This document shows positions 10,415 to 20,240 of a stretch of DNA of 31,919 nt, piece after piece (within the stretch, counting starts at the first letter, position 1; each line of letters starts with the position of its first letter). Below the pieces are notes generated by a model. The model was not told where the DNA came from. It was given only the letters and a program-made list of their open reading frames with translations, and made no database searches. The position numbers and the translations under genes are program-made. The stretch lies in assembly GCA_015501055.1 (NCBI GenBank), contig JADNYV010000396.1, positions 1 to 31,919 on the forward strand. Direction: 5' to 3'. Source of the stretch: Mucidula mucida. Its lineage: Eukaryota; Basidiomycota; Agaricomycetes; Agaricales; Physalacriaceae.

Positions 10415-11142
10415 TTAAACATTAACAACAGCGACAGCGCCACGCCTCAAGGACGAATTGAACATGTCGAGGGCAGTGAGCAGATTGTTCTTCTTTTGCC
10501 TGAAGTGATTCGAGACACCCGTCACTGCGTCATCGGCCATAGAACTGCAATGAGCAAGCAGTCAGTACAAGGCCGAAGGGCGGTAAATCACTTACGCTTC
10601 AGAGAAGACGCCGACAAAGCGCCCGCGAGTAACAACGTACCAGCGCGTGGAGCACACTGAATCGCTGTGCGGCTCAAGCTCCTCCGTCGGCACAGTGTAG
10701 TACGCAACGCCAGCGACAAAGGAAGGCTCTACAGCGGGGGGGGGCAGTAGCTGTGTGGGATGAGCCTGCAGCAGCCGGCGGGTTTGCAGCTGTAGCAGAA
10801 GCCGGGACAATGGAGGCAGGTGCAGGAGAAGGCGTAGGATGGACTAAAGGAGAGTAAGTAGGAGATCAATGTCAATATCAAGGAAGACTAACCAAGGTGG
10901 GTGATAACATCGACATTGTCGTCTTCATCGACATCATTGCCTTCATCGACATCTTAATCATCGCCGCCGTTGGAGGTAGTATCACTGAGATTGCCACCCT
11001 CGCTATTCTCCTCGTTGTTGGAGTCAGCAACGGTTATCGCTTGCGAAAGGGAGAATCCAGTATGGGGGGTATATGGCTCGTCAGCCCAAGACATGGATGT
11101 GGCAGCGGGTGGGTGGTTATCGTAGTCATCAGCCCAAGACAT
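10415..11142 (-). pseudogene. RNase H1 N-terminal-like domain protein, broken by a stop and a C-run frameshift
   Basis: ATG at 11142. Exon 1 (11142-10893) starts MSWADDYDNHPPAATSMSWAD; the MSWAD unit is coded by a 21-bp direct repeat (11081-11101, 11129-11149). It then has an acidic stretch interrupted by an in-frame TAA at 10954-10956. Intron 10892-10844 (49 nt) leads to exon 2 (10843-10596), a Pro/Ala-rich linker that loses frame in a run of nine C (plus-strand G, 10736-10744). One C fewer restores the frame into RWYVVTRGRFVGVFSEAS. After a 51-nt intron (10595-10545) the last exon reads GVSNHFRQKKNNLLTALDMF and stops at 10415. The WYVV-x-G-x-x-VGVF ... GVS ... F-x-x-K pattern is an RNase H1 N-terminal-like domain. 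The C-run could be an assembly error; the TAA could not be explained that way. Confidence 0.68.
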
Positions 11143-11315
11143 GGATGTGATTGTAGATGTGACTAGATTTAAATTGAAATGCAGTTTTCTAGATAGATCT
11201 GAGTGCCTAACTACTTGAGAAATATAGCCTAAACTAATCAGGGTACACAGAGGCGCAAGGAACTTGTTTGGAATTTGACGGCGTTAAGTCCGTCGCGCTG
11301 TAACCATCGTCCACA

Positions 11316-14300
11316 ATGGAGAATGTCGAGGGCGGTAATCCACCCAGCCGCGAGCCCAACACCCAGAATGTCGAGGGAGATAATTCACCCAGCCGCGAGT
11401 CCGACACCCAGAACCCCGAGGGTAATCCACCCAGCCGCGAGCCCAACACCCAGAATGTCGAGGGAGGTAATCCACCCAGCCGCAAGCCCGACACCCAGAA
11501 CCCCAAGGGTAATCCACCCGGCCGCGAGCCCAACACCCAGAACCCCAAGGGTAATCCACCCGGCCGCGAGCCCAACACCCAGAACCCTAAGGGTGCACTC
11601 CCTCTTGACTCTGACAACTCGGACGAAGACGAAGAGAACACACCGCGCCCCTGCACCAAAAAAAAAAGTTACATTCCAATCCCTAAGGCTGCTCGCCAAA
11701 CCAATTGTGGCTGGGCGGATGGATATCGTCATATATTCCTGATGGAATATCTCACCCGTTTCATAGCGTGCCGAGATGGGGACGAAGAGGACGCCATTCT
11801 AGACGAGATTTACCGGCAGTATTTCACCAAGATTCACTGGTCCATCCCAAACAGCGAGGAGCCGCCGTTCCCAGTTAACAAATGGCGCAGCGACGTGGTC
11901 ATGCCCCGAGAGGAGCTCTCAGATGAGGACATGGTTAAAAAGAGAGGCATCGTTGAGCAGTTGAAAAAGGTAAATTAATTCAGTTTGTTCGTTAATAATG
12001 CATACTGATATTGTGTAGGCGATATGGCGGTGGTTTGAGTATCGCGCAACTTGTGTCCGTGTTGCGCGTACTCGCAACACGAAGGCCAAGGACCTCCTTA
12101 AGGACCCCATGGCACTTGGATGGGCGAAGCTGAATGGTGTCGCGAGGCCGGCAAAGGCACGCCAGGCAATGCAGCAGTTTCAGGTGGAGAATAGGGAGGC
12201 TTGCCAGACTGCAATCGCAGCGCGCTGGAAGGCTGCTGTTACCAGCGGAACCAAAAGGGGGAGGCAGAAGCCAAGCTTTTGCCAGAAGGTGGTCCGGGAT
12301 ATGTTTGCAAAATTGACCAATGAGGAGAGAGAGGCATACGCTGGACGTGCCAAATCCAAAGCAGAAGCCGCTAAGGCGGAATTTCTCCGAGTGGTAAAGG
12401 CCCCCCCTTCGCAGGATCCTGTCGACCGGGCCAAGTAAGCTTCTATTAATGTCTCGCACCAGGCTTAGACTAACCTTGCATAAATAAATGCATTGAGCAA
12501 CTACCGAACTTCCTACAGCCCATCACTGAGATGATTGGCGCGTGTACAGGCCTGCAGCTGATTGTTCACGCTGCAGGTCCAATGCCTTAATACGGCGGCA
12601 AAATCTCTGTCATCATGTAAGTTGACATCTTCATGATACTGCTTATTGACTGACCTTCTCGTCATATAGCGTTTCTAGTGGCAAAAATCTTGAGACGCCT
12701 GCAACCACTGTGACAAAGTGGAAGCGGAAGAAATTTTGAAACTACAAGAAATATCTTGAGGATTATGTCGCGACTTGCTACACCTCGGTACAGCTTGAGG
12801 CGGCCAAAATCTCGTCCAACACTGGAGGCTCGTCTGCAAGGGCACCTGAGGACCTCAAATACGATCTCAGTCTTATCCAACCCAACTTCGACGTAGATGA
12901 CGACAACGACGACAAGGAAGATGACGACGACAATGAGGAGGACGAGAATGAGGAACGAGAGGAGACAGCACCGGTTAAGAAGCGACGCCGTGGGCCAAAA
13001 CGGACCGATGACAGTAGCCGGCCTGCCAAGAAGAGAGCAACGGGTGAGAAGGTGGCGGCATCAAAGGAAAATGTGCCGAGGCCGAAGAAGGCATTACCCA
13101 AGAAGACGTCTGTAAAGGGTGGAGCAGCCAAAACTACTCAGTCCGCGAGTGCGCCGAACAACGTGGCGCAAGCCGCAGCCTCCCAAACTGCTGCCTCCCA
13201 GACTCCAGCTTCCCAGACTCCAAACTCGTCCCAAAACACGTCCAGTCACACACAATTACCCCCCATAACCCATCTGCCCCTTCGCCGTCTTCTATTACCC
13301 CGAATCATACAGAATTATCAAGCGAAGATGAGAGCGAAGACGAGGAAGGTCGGTTGGGCCCACGAATACTGACATACGAAGAGGCTAGAGAGAGCAGAAT
13401 TGCGACTATCCATCAGTCAGCGGCATACAAAGCCCTGTTCACCTCGGCGGCAGATTTGAGGAGAATGATGGTGCCCGCCAAGAGGCCCGTAAAGTGACGT
13501 AAGCCAAAGACGCCAGTGGACTCTACGGCTGAGCGTCACAGGTCTGGCCGTCTGTCATCGATGAATCAATCTGGTGTAGAGGGTCCTGGCGGCAGTGGCA
13601 ATGGCGCGTTGGACTCTGGCGGGGTCGGCAAAAAGGATGCGACACGTCAGGGAGACGATATGAATGTAGATGGCCAAAACGGCGCGAGTAATGGAAGCAA
13701 TGAAGGAAACAATATGGATGTTGACACCGGTGCAGAAAGCCGAGGAGAAGACAGCGCGACAAATCATGCACCGAGCATCGCAGTACCTTCACCGCTGTTG
13801 GATGCTGAGGCCAACAAGCGTGCTGCGGAGGTTGAAGAGGCGCTTGTTGATGCCCCAACATGGTTCAAAGTGTCTTATGAATTCTTCAAAGACGCCGTGC
13901 CAACCTTGGGCCCACGCTGGCAACGACTTGTTGATCGCTTCACGCTCCTGGAGGAGGAGAACGATTTCGAGAAGAGAGGAGAGTTGGCGGGGGACAGTCG
14001 GCCTGCGATGCTAAGCAAATGGATTCAGTACGGGCGACTGACACAATCCAAGACAATGCCTACCACTCTCGACGCAAGCAATCTTGCTGCCTTTAAGTGT
14101 GCGTATCGAACGTGGTACAATGGACTGCAACCCAACTGGCGAGAGAAGGAAGGTGAGGATTGGAAACGTCCAAAGCTGGGGCAAAAACAGTGAGACTGGG
14201 GTTTGCTTGACATAAGGGGTGTCAATGGGATGTTGAGTGTCGTGACATGTCTATATTGGTGGGGTATGGTCGTCTCGGAGCAGGCTCAGAGTGATTTCGA

Positions 14301-14364
14301 CAAATGGGAACGGGCCGCTGAGGATGTGTCGTGGGTAATGGAGAAGATGGCGATGAACGGATAG
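11316..14364 (+). pseudogene. Large Agaricomycete-specific gene of unknown function, several stops
   Basis: ATG 11316. Exon 1 (11316-11969) has the repeat tract, an acidic/basic linker, then a folded part (GWADGYRHIFLMEYLTRF). Intron 11970-12018 (49 nt) keeps phase. Exon 2 (12019-12434) starts AIWRWFEYRATCVRVAR. The next block (about 12493-12642) reads QLPNFLQPITEMIG and ACTGLQLIVHAAGPMP. Then follow VSSGKN, a D/E-rich plus basic linker, and a C-terminal block at 13855-14364 (PTWFKVSYEFFKDAVPTLG ... GLQPNWR ... VNGMLSVVTCLYWW). I recognise this layout from many uncharacterised Agaricomycete proteins but know no function. In-frame stops: TAA 12588-12590, TGA 12737-12739, TGA 13495-13497, TGA 14191-14193. 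A frame slip occurs in a C6 run (13259-13264); seven C would restore it. The acceptor before 12493 also looks lost. Natural stop TAG 14362-14364. Confidence 0.72.
11322..11592 (+). repeat. Tandem repeats coding 14-15 residue units
   Basis: Six imperfect copies of a 42-45 bp unit code for variants of NPPSREPNTQN[VP][EK]G at the N-terminus of the large gene. The last two copies are nearly identical (GNPPGREPNTQNPK), suggesting recent slippage. All six frames are open here because of the repeat composition; only the frame continuous with downstream coding is credible. Confidence 0.85.
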
Positions 14365-15455
14365 CTGTAGTGTAATATATTATGTATTTGAGTACGTACA
14401 GCGTTTACAGCGTGTTGATAAACGTACCTGGGTGTGCCGCCAAAAAAAAATTTCGAGAGCGAATGAGTAGAACGTTGCCAAAGATAAGACTTCATGGTAA
14501 GTGGTGAGGTCCAGCGATGATGACGTCACATAGTTGGACTTAGACAAAATTCAATGTTTGCGACATATCGGCCCGGTGGATCCGAATGTCGTGAAGACTG
14601 GCGGGAATCGGGATAACGTCCAGAAGCGTAGTGCCAGCGTGGTGATAATAAAGATTATATTTATTTACAGTAGTATTAGAGTCCATTGTAGCCGAGTAGA
14701 ATGTGGATAATGTCTGTGTGGCGCAAATAAAATGGAATATAATTACAAGGCGTGCTGAAAGGAGCAGATCGTTCAACAGTGTACTGGATAGCCTCTCGTC
14801 GCCATTTTGCTGCCATCCCGCTCCATTTCGCCGCCACCCGCTCCATTTTGCCGCCACCCGCTCCATTTTGCCGCCATCCATTCACTGACACGTCACACGT
14901 CAAAGATACGCGTTTTCACGCTCACGCTTCATCGTGCTGGTCAGACCCAGCTGCCCGGTCCTGGATCCCGACCCGTACCCCGGTATCCTAACGCGCCTGT
15001 ACCAAACCCGCTGCACTGCGCTATGCCCTAGGGATGCCGAATTGGAAGTATTGAAGGTTGAAATGTTTGATGGCCATCATAATAGGATGCTGAACAAGTG
15101 TTCCTGGGACGGCAGCGGTAGAGCGGTACCCAGCGGATTATGGGCGGGATAGGCGGGCTGCACTGCCATAACCCAAATGGGGCGCGGCTACACCTGAGGA
15201 TCCGGCGTCATCGCAAACCGGTTTTGGGGACAGCCGAGAGAGGATTCGGATGCGAGGCGGTGCCCATTCCCAAACGGGCATGAGACCCTACCCCTGGATG
15301 CCCCAGTACCGGGACCATGTGGCAGTGCGCTCCGGGAACCCATATGTAGCTCAGGACCATAGAAGCATGCTAGCTAGCCAGTAGCTAGGACTAGTAGGGC
15401 AGTAAAGCAGGTGTTTAGCTACAGCAATAGGCAGGACACTGATATTTACAGCTAG
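14365..15455. other. Spacer with no clear gene
   Basis: The first 430 bp hold a minus-strand open stretch (14881-14540) whose end reads LLDVIPIPASLHDIRIHRAD. It looks somewhat protein-like but has no supported exon structure. The 20-bp tandem repeat follows. From about 14940 to 15450 the sequence is GC-rich, then rich in CTAG-type words (TAGCTAG near 15370), and unlike its neighbours. No reading frame was supported. The boundary of the second retroelement probably lies here. Confidence 0.4.
14799..14880 (+). repeat. 20-bp minisatellite
   Basis: Three clean copies of CTCCATTTTGCCGCCACCCG (14821-14840, 14841-14860, 14861-14880, with one to three changes) follow one degenerate copy at 14799-14820. 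No gene is associated. Confidence 0.85.
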
Positions 15456-16517
15456 GACTCTGACATAGCATGGTATCTGAAAACCTGCCATGAGTGCCAG
15501 CTAGAATCTACAGAGCACGTTCACTTACCACCAAGGATCTCTACGCCCGGCGGTCTCTTCCAAAAGTGTCACATTGACACTATGCACATGCCTAAATCGA
15601 ATGGTTATCAGTACATCATCCAAGGACGTTGTAGCCTCACGCACTGGCCAGAATTCCGTGTTCTTTGATCTGAGACCGGCCAGTCGGTTGGACAATTCAT
15701 CTTTGAGGAGATCCTTTGCCGCTGGGGTGGCGTCTCTGAGATATTTGTCACGGATAATGGTACGCCAATGGTTGCCGCTTTGGAGTACCTCCGCCAGAAA
15801 TATGGCATCGTCCACATCCGAATCTCCACATACAACTCGCAGGCAAACGGCGTTGTGGAAGTTGCCCATCGCCCGATCAGAGACGCACTGAAGAGACTTT
15901 GTGAGGGAAACAAGAAGTTATGGCCAAAGAAAACGCACCTGGCATTCTGGGCGGATCGCATCACCACATCGCGCCGCACTGGTTACTCTCCATTTTACGC
16001 AGCACACGGCATCGAACCCATCCTTCCATTCGACATCCTATACGCAACATTTCTCTTTCCGAAATTTGACGGCAAGCTCTCCAACTCAGATCTGGTCTAC
16101 ATGCGGGCGCGTCAGCTCGAACAACGAGATGAAGATGTTGCTCACATTCAACAGTGCGTCACTAAAGCGCGTCTTGCATCCATCACCGACTTCCAGTGTC
16201 GTTTCCAAAACACCATCCACGACTACAATTTCCGTCCTGGCGCTCTTGTCCTCGTCCTCAACAAGAAAATCGAGATCGGTGCCAACAGAAAATTTTGGCC
16301 GCGGTATTTTGGTCCAATGGTTGTCGTCCGTTGCACAACGGGTGGTGCGTACTATCTTGCCGAACTAAACGGGGTCGTCTCGCGCTTGAAATTTGCCGCG
16401 TTCAGGCTGATCCCGTATTTTGCGAGGTCGGGGAAGGAGTTCAAGGTAACGGAGTTCGTCAACCCGTCCAATCTTTTGGGCATTGCCGATGATGGCAATG
16501 AGCACGATTTTGCTTGA
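15456..16517 (+). pseudogene. Second gypsy-type integrase, one stop, DDE triad intact
   Basis: The readable frame starts near 15456 and contains the end of a zinc finger (CHECQ, 15486-15500), then the integrase core. The first Asp is in HIDTMHM (15576-15578), the second in VTDNGTP (15753-15755), and the Glu in NGVVEVAHR (15858-15860). The C-terminal part has RPGALVLVLN and PRYFGPMVVV, the conserved SH3-like GPF/Y-type region, and ends at TGA 16515-16517. One in-frame TGA at 15666-15668 interrupts the core. There is no reverse transcriptase or chromodomain, so this is a fragment or a stand-alone derivative. It differs clearly from the integrase at 1771-2400. Confidence 0.82.
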
Positions 16518-16848
16518 CCAAATATGATCATTTCATTCGCGCGCGCATAGCGCTAGTTCAACCCCGCCGCTGTTTAGCCCGGAGGCTGAAAATTAAAGTT
16601 TGTATGGGATGTAGAGGATTAACTTGGGCCATGCTTGGCACACTCGGACCATTACTCTGTACAGTACACTCAGACCATCTCTCTATTCTCTTGTTCCCTT
16701 TCTAGTACACTTATTGTTCTCTCTCGTCGTTGGACCATCTCTTATTCTAGCTAGAACCATCTTACTTTACAGTACTTATACCCTCTCTGTACAAGTGGAA
16801 TAGCATCTTACTCCCATTTGTTGTCCGTATTGCACAGAAGCACGGTAC
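16518..16848. other. Spacer between integrase and FunK1 fragment, possible LTR
   Basis: T- and CT-rich sequence with recurring words ACCATCT and AGTACACT. FunK1 homology stops abruptly at its right side. The region could be the 3' untranslated part or LTR of the element carrying the integrase. No TG...CA ends could be assigned. Confidence 0.3.
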
Positions 16849-17638
16849 CTAGTACCTACAATAGTAATCGAATGCAGCAGATACAGCAATATGCGATCTG
16901 GAAAAGTACCAGAACCGCATCAAATGGTCCTCCATGGTGAATGCAATCACAGAGCGCCGACACGGATCAGCATAGAGAATATGACCAATGGCTCTAAGCG
17001 CTTTGCTTTCATTCTAAAAGCAGGTGAGAAATGTGTTATAATGTAAAACCATGAGATGCATACATCTATCCGGTTCTTAGCGCACAACCTAGTCTTGAAC
17101 TGAGCGACGGCAACAACTGCCGACGTCGGAACATGCTCGCTATCAATTGCCTTGCCATCCTCCTTGATGAGAATGAAGCGGGCGTCTATCCTCATAGATC
17201 CTCCGCGAGCCTCAGAGGCCGTTATATGGTTCAATCGACAGATGAGACGAGTCGTGCGTTGCTGGAGTTTGGGATGCTGCTTCGTCTTATTCCAATCCAC
17301 GCATTGGTCATGAATGCTCTCTACGATGTCCTCCAGTCTCTCGAAAACGGAATCTTCGGTATCATACGTTGCTGTCCAGCCATTCCGGCTCAAAACGTTC
17401 TCTGTCTTGAGCCCTTTTTCAATGTGAGCAACCAAGGTGTCGGTCTTACGCCGAGAGTGAAGGAGATTGGTGTAGTGGGCAAGAAAGGTTTCGGAAGGGA
17501 CCTGGACAGTGTTTCCAGCATTAGACTCCTTCCAATGTAAACGCTTCTTGTCGAGTTTGAGCGTAGGAGCTCTTTGCTGGGTCATCTTGGGGGTGCTTTA
17601 CGCAGTATCTGCCGGGCGCGGTCTGATGCTGTCGCCGT
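16849..17638 (-). pseudogene. FunK1 protein kinase, N-terminal fragment
   Basis: Paralogue of the gene at 21747. Exon 1 (17585-17064, starting MTQQRAPTLKLDKKR) and exon 2 (from 17013) are separated by a 50-nt intron at the same position and phase as in the paralogue. Shared motifs include VPSETFLAHYTNLLHSR / VPAKTFLAHYTNLLHSQ and, in exon 2, EDHLMRFWYFSRSH. Homology ends at about 16862, inside exon 2's last codons, and a stop follows at 16849-16851. The kinase core (catalytic HRD and DLE region) is absent. The position matching the paralogue's ATG is ACG (about 17636-17638), and the promoter TATA is changed to CATA. A shorter product from 17585 remains conceivable but would lack the kinase fold. 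Confidence 0.8.
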
Positions 17639-17775
17639 GACGAGAAGGTAATAAAGAAAAAGAAAACTTACGCTTTTATGCTGCGGACGATGCGTCTTTT
17701 GTTCCCGTCTTGACTGTGGTTGACAAGTTCAGATGATCGATTGAACAATGAATGCCAGTCACAGTTACCCGATTT
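16862..17775 (-). repeat. Inverted paralogous segment, copy 1
   Basis: Diverged copy of 21588-22546 in opposite orientation, including promoter sequence (shared TCGATCATCTGAACTTGTC and AACTGTGACTGGCATTC) and FunK1 exons 1-2. By hand count, exon 2 is about 93% identical, while a 114-nt sample of exon 1 is about 76%. Confidence 0.8.
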
Positions 17776-17847
17776 GGAATCGCCGTGTCGTCCACGCAGA
17801 TAGAAACCAGGGATACCGTTAAGGACCGACCACAGGTATTGTCGAGA

Positions 17848-17879
17848 GCTACCTATAACATCAGCTACCTATAACATCA
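17848..17879 (+). repeat. Perfect 16-bp direct duplication
   Basis: GCTACCTATAACATCA occurs twice back to back, three bases beyond the 3' end of the kinase-like gene. Probably simple slippage. Confidence 0.85.
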
Positions 17880-17882
17880 TTT

Positions 17883-18589
17883 CTATGCATCCGGGTTATT
17901 GTTCACAAGCTTGCCAATGTTTGCAGGCATTCCATCTTTCGCGATGATTTGCCCATTCTGAACATGCTTGCCCTTCAGCAGTTTTTCCAGTCGCTCCCAT
18001 TCGACTTGAATGTCCTCGTCTTGCGCATCAGTGTTCGCCCTGTCAAAGTCAATAATGGAAATGCCGCCCACATCATTGACCAAGATGTTCCATGTTCTCA
18101 GATTGTGATGTAAGACGCCCGCCGCGTGAATGGAGGACACCGCAGCTCGGATACGGGTTCTGTGAAGTGATCAGAGGGTGGTTATTCAATGAAAGGAATT
18201 CTATACTTTTCATCAGCCGTGAGTTTAGCTCGGCGCCCACCAAGTGGGCCACCATCATTGCTTAAAATCAGTGCACCAGCGCTACGGTGAGCATCCTGAT
18301 AAAAACCGTACACCCGTGGAATACACTTGACGTTGGCGCTTTTTAAGTAAACGTAAACAGAGTACTTGTGTCGTAGTCGACATAAGCGACTGAAAGTTGT
18401 CGCTAGCTTCACAACTATTGGTCCGTGCTTAACATTCGGAATGGTGGCCGCGAACACATCACCCGTTGCACCTGTTCTGAGTCGAGAGTCCAAGACCAAC
18501 GTGAGATAACTAGTGGGAGGATAGGCTGTCCTGCGCTTTTGCCCGGGTTGCAGAAGAATCGAAGGTGTTGGAGAGTTATATAGCCCAAA
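17883..18589 (-). CDS. Small protein-kinase-like protein with Asn in the catalytic-loop Asp position
   Basis: Two exons (18589-18207 and 18159-17883) join in phase over a 47-nt intron (GTATAG to CACAG, branch CTGAT). The N-lobe shows LDSRLRTGATGDVFAAT (glycine-rich loop) and PIVVKLA with the ATP-anchoring Lys. The hinge region includes GALILSNDGGPLGG. The catalytic loop reads HAAGVLHHNLRTWNIL, where the usual Asp of H-x-D/G-D-L is Asn (about 18102-18104). The metal-binding motif reads IIDFDRA (DFD instead of DFG). Short kinases with IIDFD and GDL/NDL loops are frequent in Agaricomycetes. The start codon is not visible: the frame is open to 18589 without ATG, so a further 5' exon is needed. 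If expressed, the Asp-to-Asn change predicts weak or no phosphotransfer. It could also be a decaying copy. Confidence 0.6.
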
Positions 18590-18869
18590 TCAAATGTAGA
18601 TGGCGATTGCAATGTGTTGAGAGAACGAGGTTTCGAGATTCTGCAAAACGGTTAGTGATACACTTGTTAGAGAAACAGACAAAGAGAACATTCATCTGCG
18701 TAGCTGTGCCCGAAGAAAGAGCAACGACCTTCATGGGTTAGGTCAGTTAGCAGAAGGTGATTAGTCAAAAAGTGACGAGCCTTATCACGGTCTACTGATT
18801 TAGCTGTTTTTCCACCGAAAGACTGAGAGGGTATTACTTGATGAGTAGCAATGAACTAGAGGTTTCGTC

Positions 18870-20240
18870 TCACCTTTTTGCGGCTTGTAGTTGTCTCCCC
18901 TTGCTGTTTTGACGTACCAGTTGTTGCGCGAGTCCCCTGAACATAATCAGGATTTCTTCAAGTAGAAAAGTTGTAGCACATGCCTTGCCACCAGATTTGG
19001 CCGACATTGTGCGCTTTCGTTTTTTGTTAGAACCTTCTTCGAGATCTAGAGATGCACGCTTGAGACCAGGAGTAAGTAGAGGAACGAGCTGCAACACTAG
19101 CCTGAGCTGATAGTGTTTCATCAAATCCTGTGCAATAGCGATGTGCATATCAGCCCAAATCTTCCCGTACGCAGGGTTCTGGGCATGACACACATCGAGT
19201 AAATCAGACAAGATCAGTGTTTGCGTCTCGCGATGTTGAATTCCTATACATAGAAAGTTTCCGGAGTCAAAGACAATGACCAATGTGTCAGCTCTTACTG
19301 CGATTGCCCACGCCTGCAACAAATTGTAACAAAAGTATAAGAGCTGAAATGAACTCACTCTTTGAATGTATGGAGCAGGGTTGTCACGCCACTTTTCCTT
19401 CCCAAAGGACTTGACACGCCCAGGCGAGCAGTGGTCCACGACGGGAGAATTGGTACGTGAACTACGTCGGATGTGGTCATCGCGAGACGGGGCGGCATCA
19501 AGCTTAGAAAGAGTCCATAATGGGTGAGGATTATCAGGAGGTCGTGGCACCCTCGGAGCCGAAGATGGAGTGGCTATGGTTGAATTAGCGGTCTAAGGAA
19601 ATTCCTGCATCACTGCGACACGGTCCATTTTTCGAAGCAGTTCATGCGCAGCTGGACAAAAGAACATGGCAGTAGCGCAGTGATGATATTTCTTTCCGAT
19701 ATCCAGCATTTTAGGTTGCATTTCTGGATGAAACTGCTGTAAGTAGTGAGGCTCCATCACACAATAGTTGGCGAAGCGAAGAAAGACATGTTCAACAAGG
19801 AACACATTTGATGAGTTTTGGTCACAGGTATCCAGTGGAGAATATCCCCAGGACAATGATGTAAGGAGCTCCGGCTGCTCGGGGTGTATATATATTGTAG
19901 ACGCGAGTTGTGAGCCCACAAAACCAGCACTCAGTTGCTGTGTCATGGCTATAGGCTCCGCCGAGTTTACATTGTCCGAACTCTGATACCAGTCCTGGGG
20001 ACGTCCAAAGAAGTCATCTGGTATTAGGTGGTGTTTAGAAAAACCACCAAGTTTTGCATCGACAATGTTTGCTAGCGCTGTTAGCAGAGGATGATGTAGC
20101 ACAATGCGCCTCAAAACGAGATTCTCGTCAATGTGAGTGTTGAGAAAATTGCCGAGGGGATATTTAGGTCTAGGAGATGCTACACAATCGCGTCCGTAAT
20201 GGGGTGGGTTCATGAACCTTGCTTCACGTGTCGTGGACAT
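18870..20240 (-). pseudogene. Unrecognised gene split by one in-frame TAG
   Basis: ATG at 20240 (MSTTREARFMNPPHYG). The frame runs to TAG at 19593-19595, then continues in the same frame through ATPSSAPRVPRPPDNPHP. An intron at 19358-19314 (GTGAGT...TTGCAG, 45 nt) joins QR to AWAIAVRADTLVIVFDSGN, and a basic C-terminus (KKRKR, nuclear-localisation-like) ends at 18870. The 45-nt intron has no stop and a length divisible by three, so unspliced reading is also open. The second half (W-AIAV-AD-x-x-V-F-SGN ... R-x-TQTL-LSDL-DV ... YGK) resembles uncharacterised Agaricomycete proteins I have seen; function is unknown. CAG to TAG would explain the break. A further intron near 18990-18940 (about 55 nt) is possible. 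Confidence 0.6.

Noticed and set aside
11234..11732. Several overlapping open frames on both strands in the repeat tract
   Set aside because: Repeat composition keeps all frames open; only the frame continuous with downstream exons is credible.
14540..14881. Minus-strand frame of 113 codons
   Set aside because: Half is the 20-bp minisatellite and no exon signals support the rest, so it was left as a remark on the spacer.
15471..15480. TGGTATCTGA, resembling an initiator-tRNA primer binding site of a retrotransposon
   Set aside because: It lies in frame with the integrase zinc finger (CHECQ), so it is coding sequence in the wrong place for a primer site.
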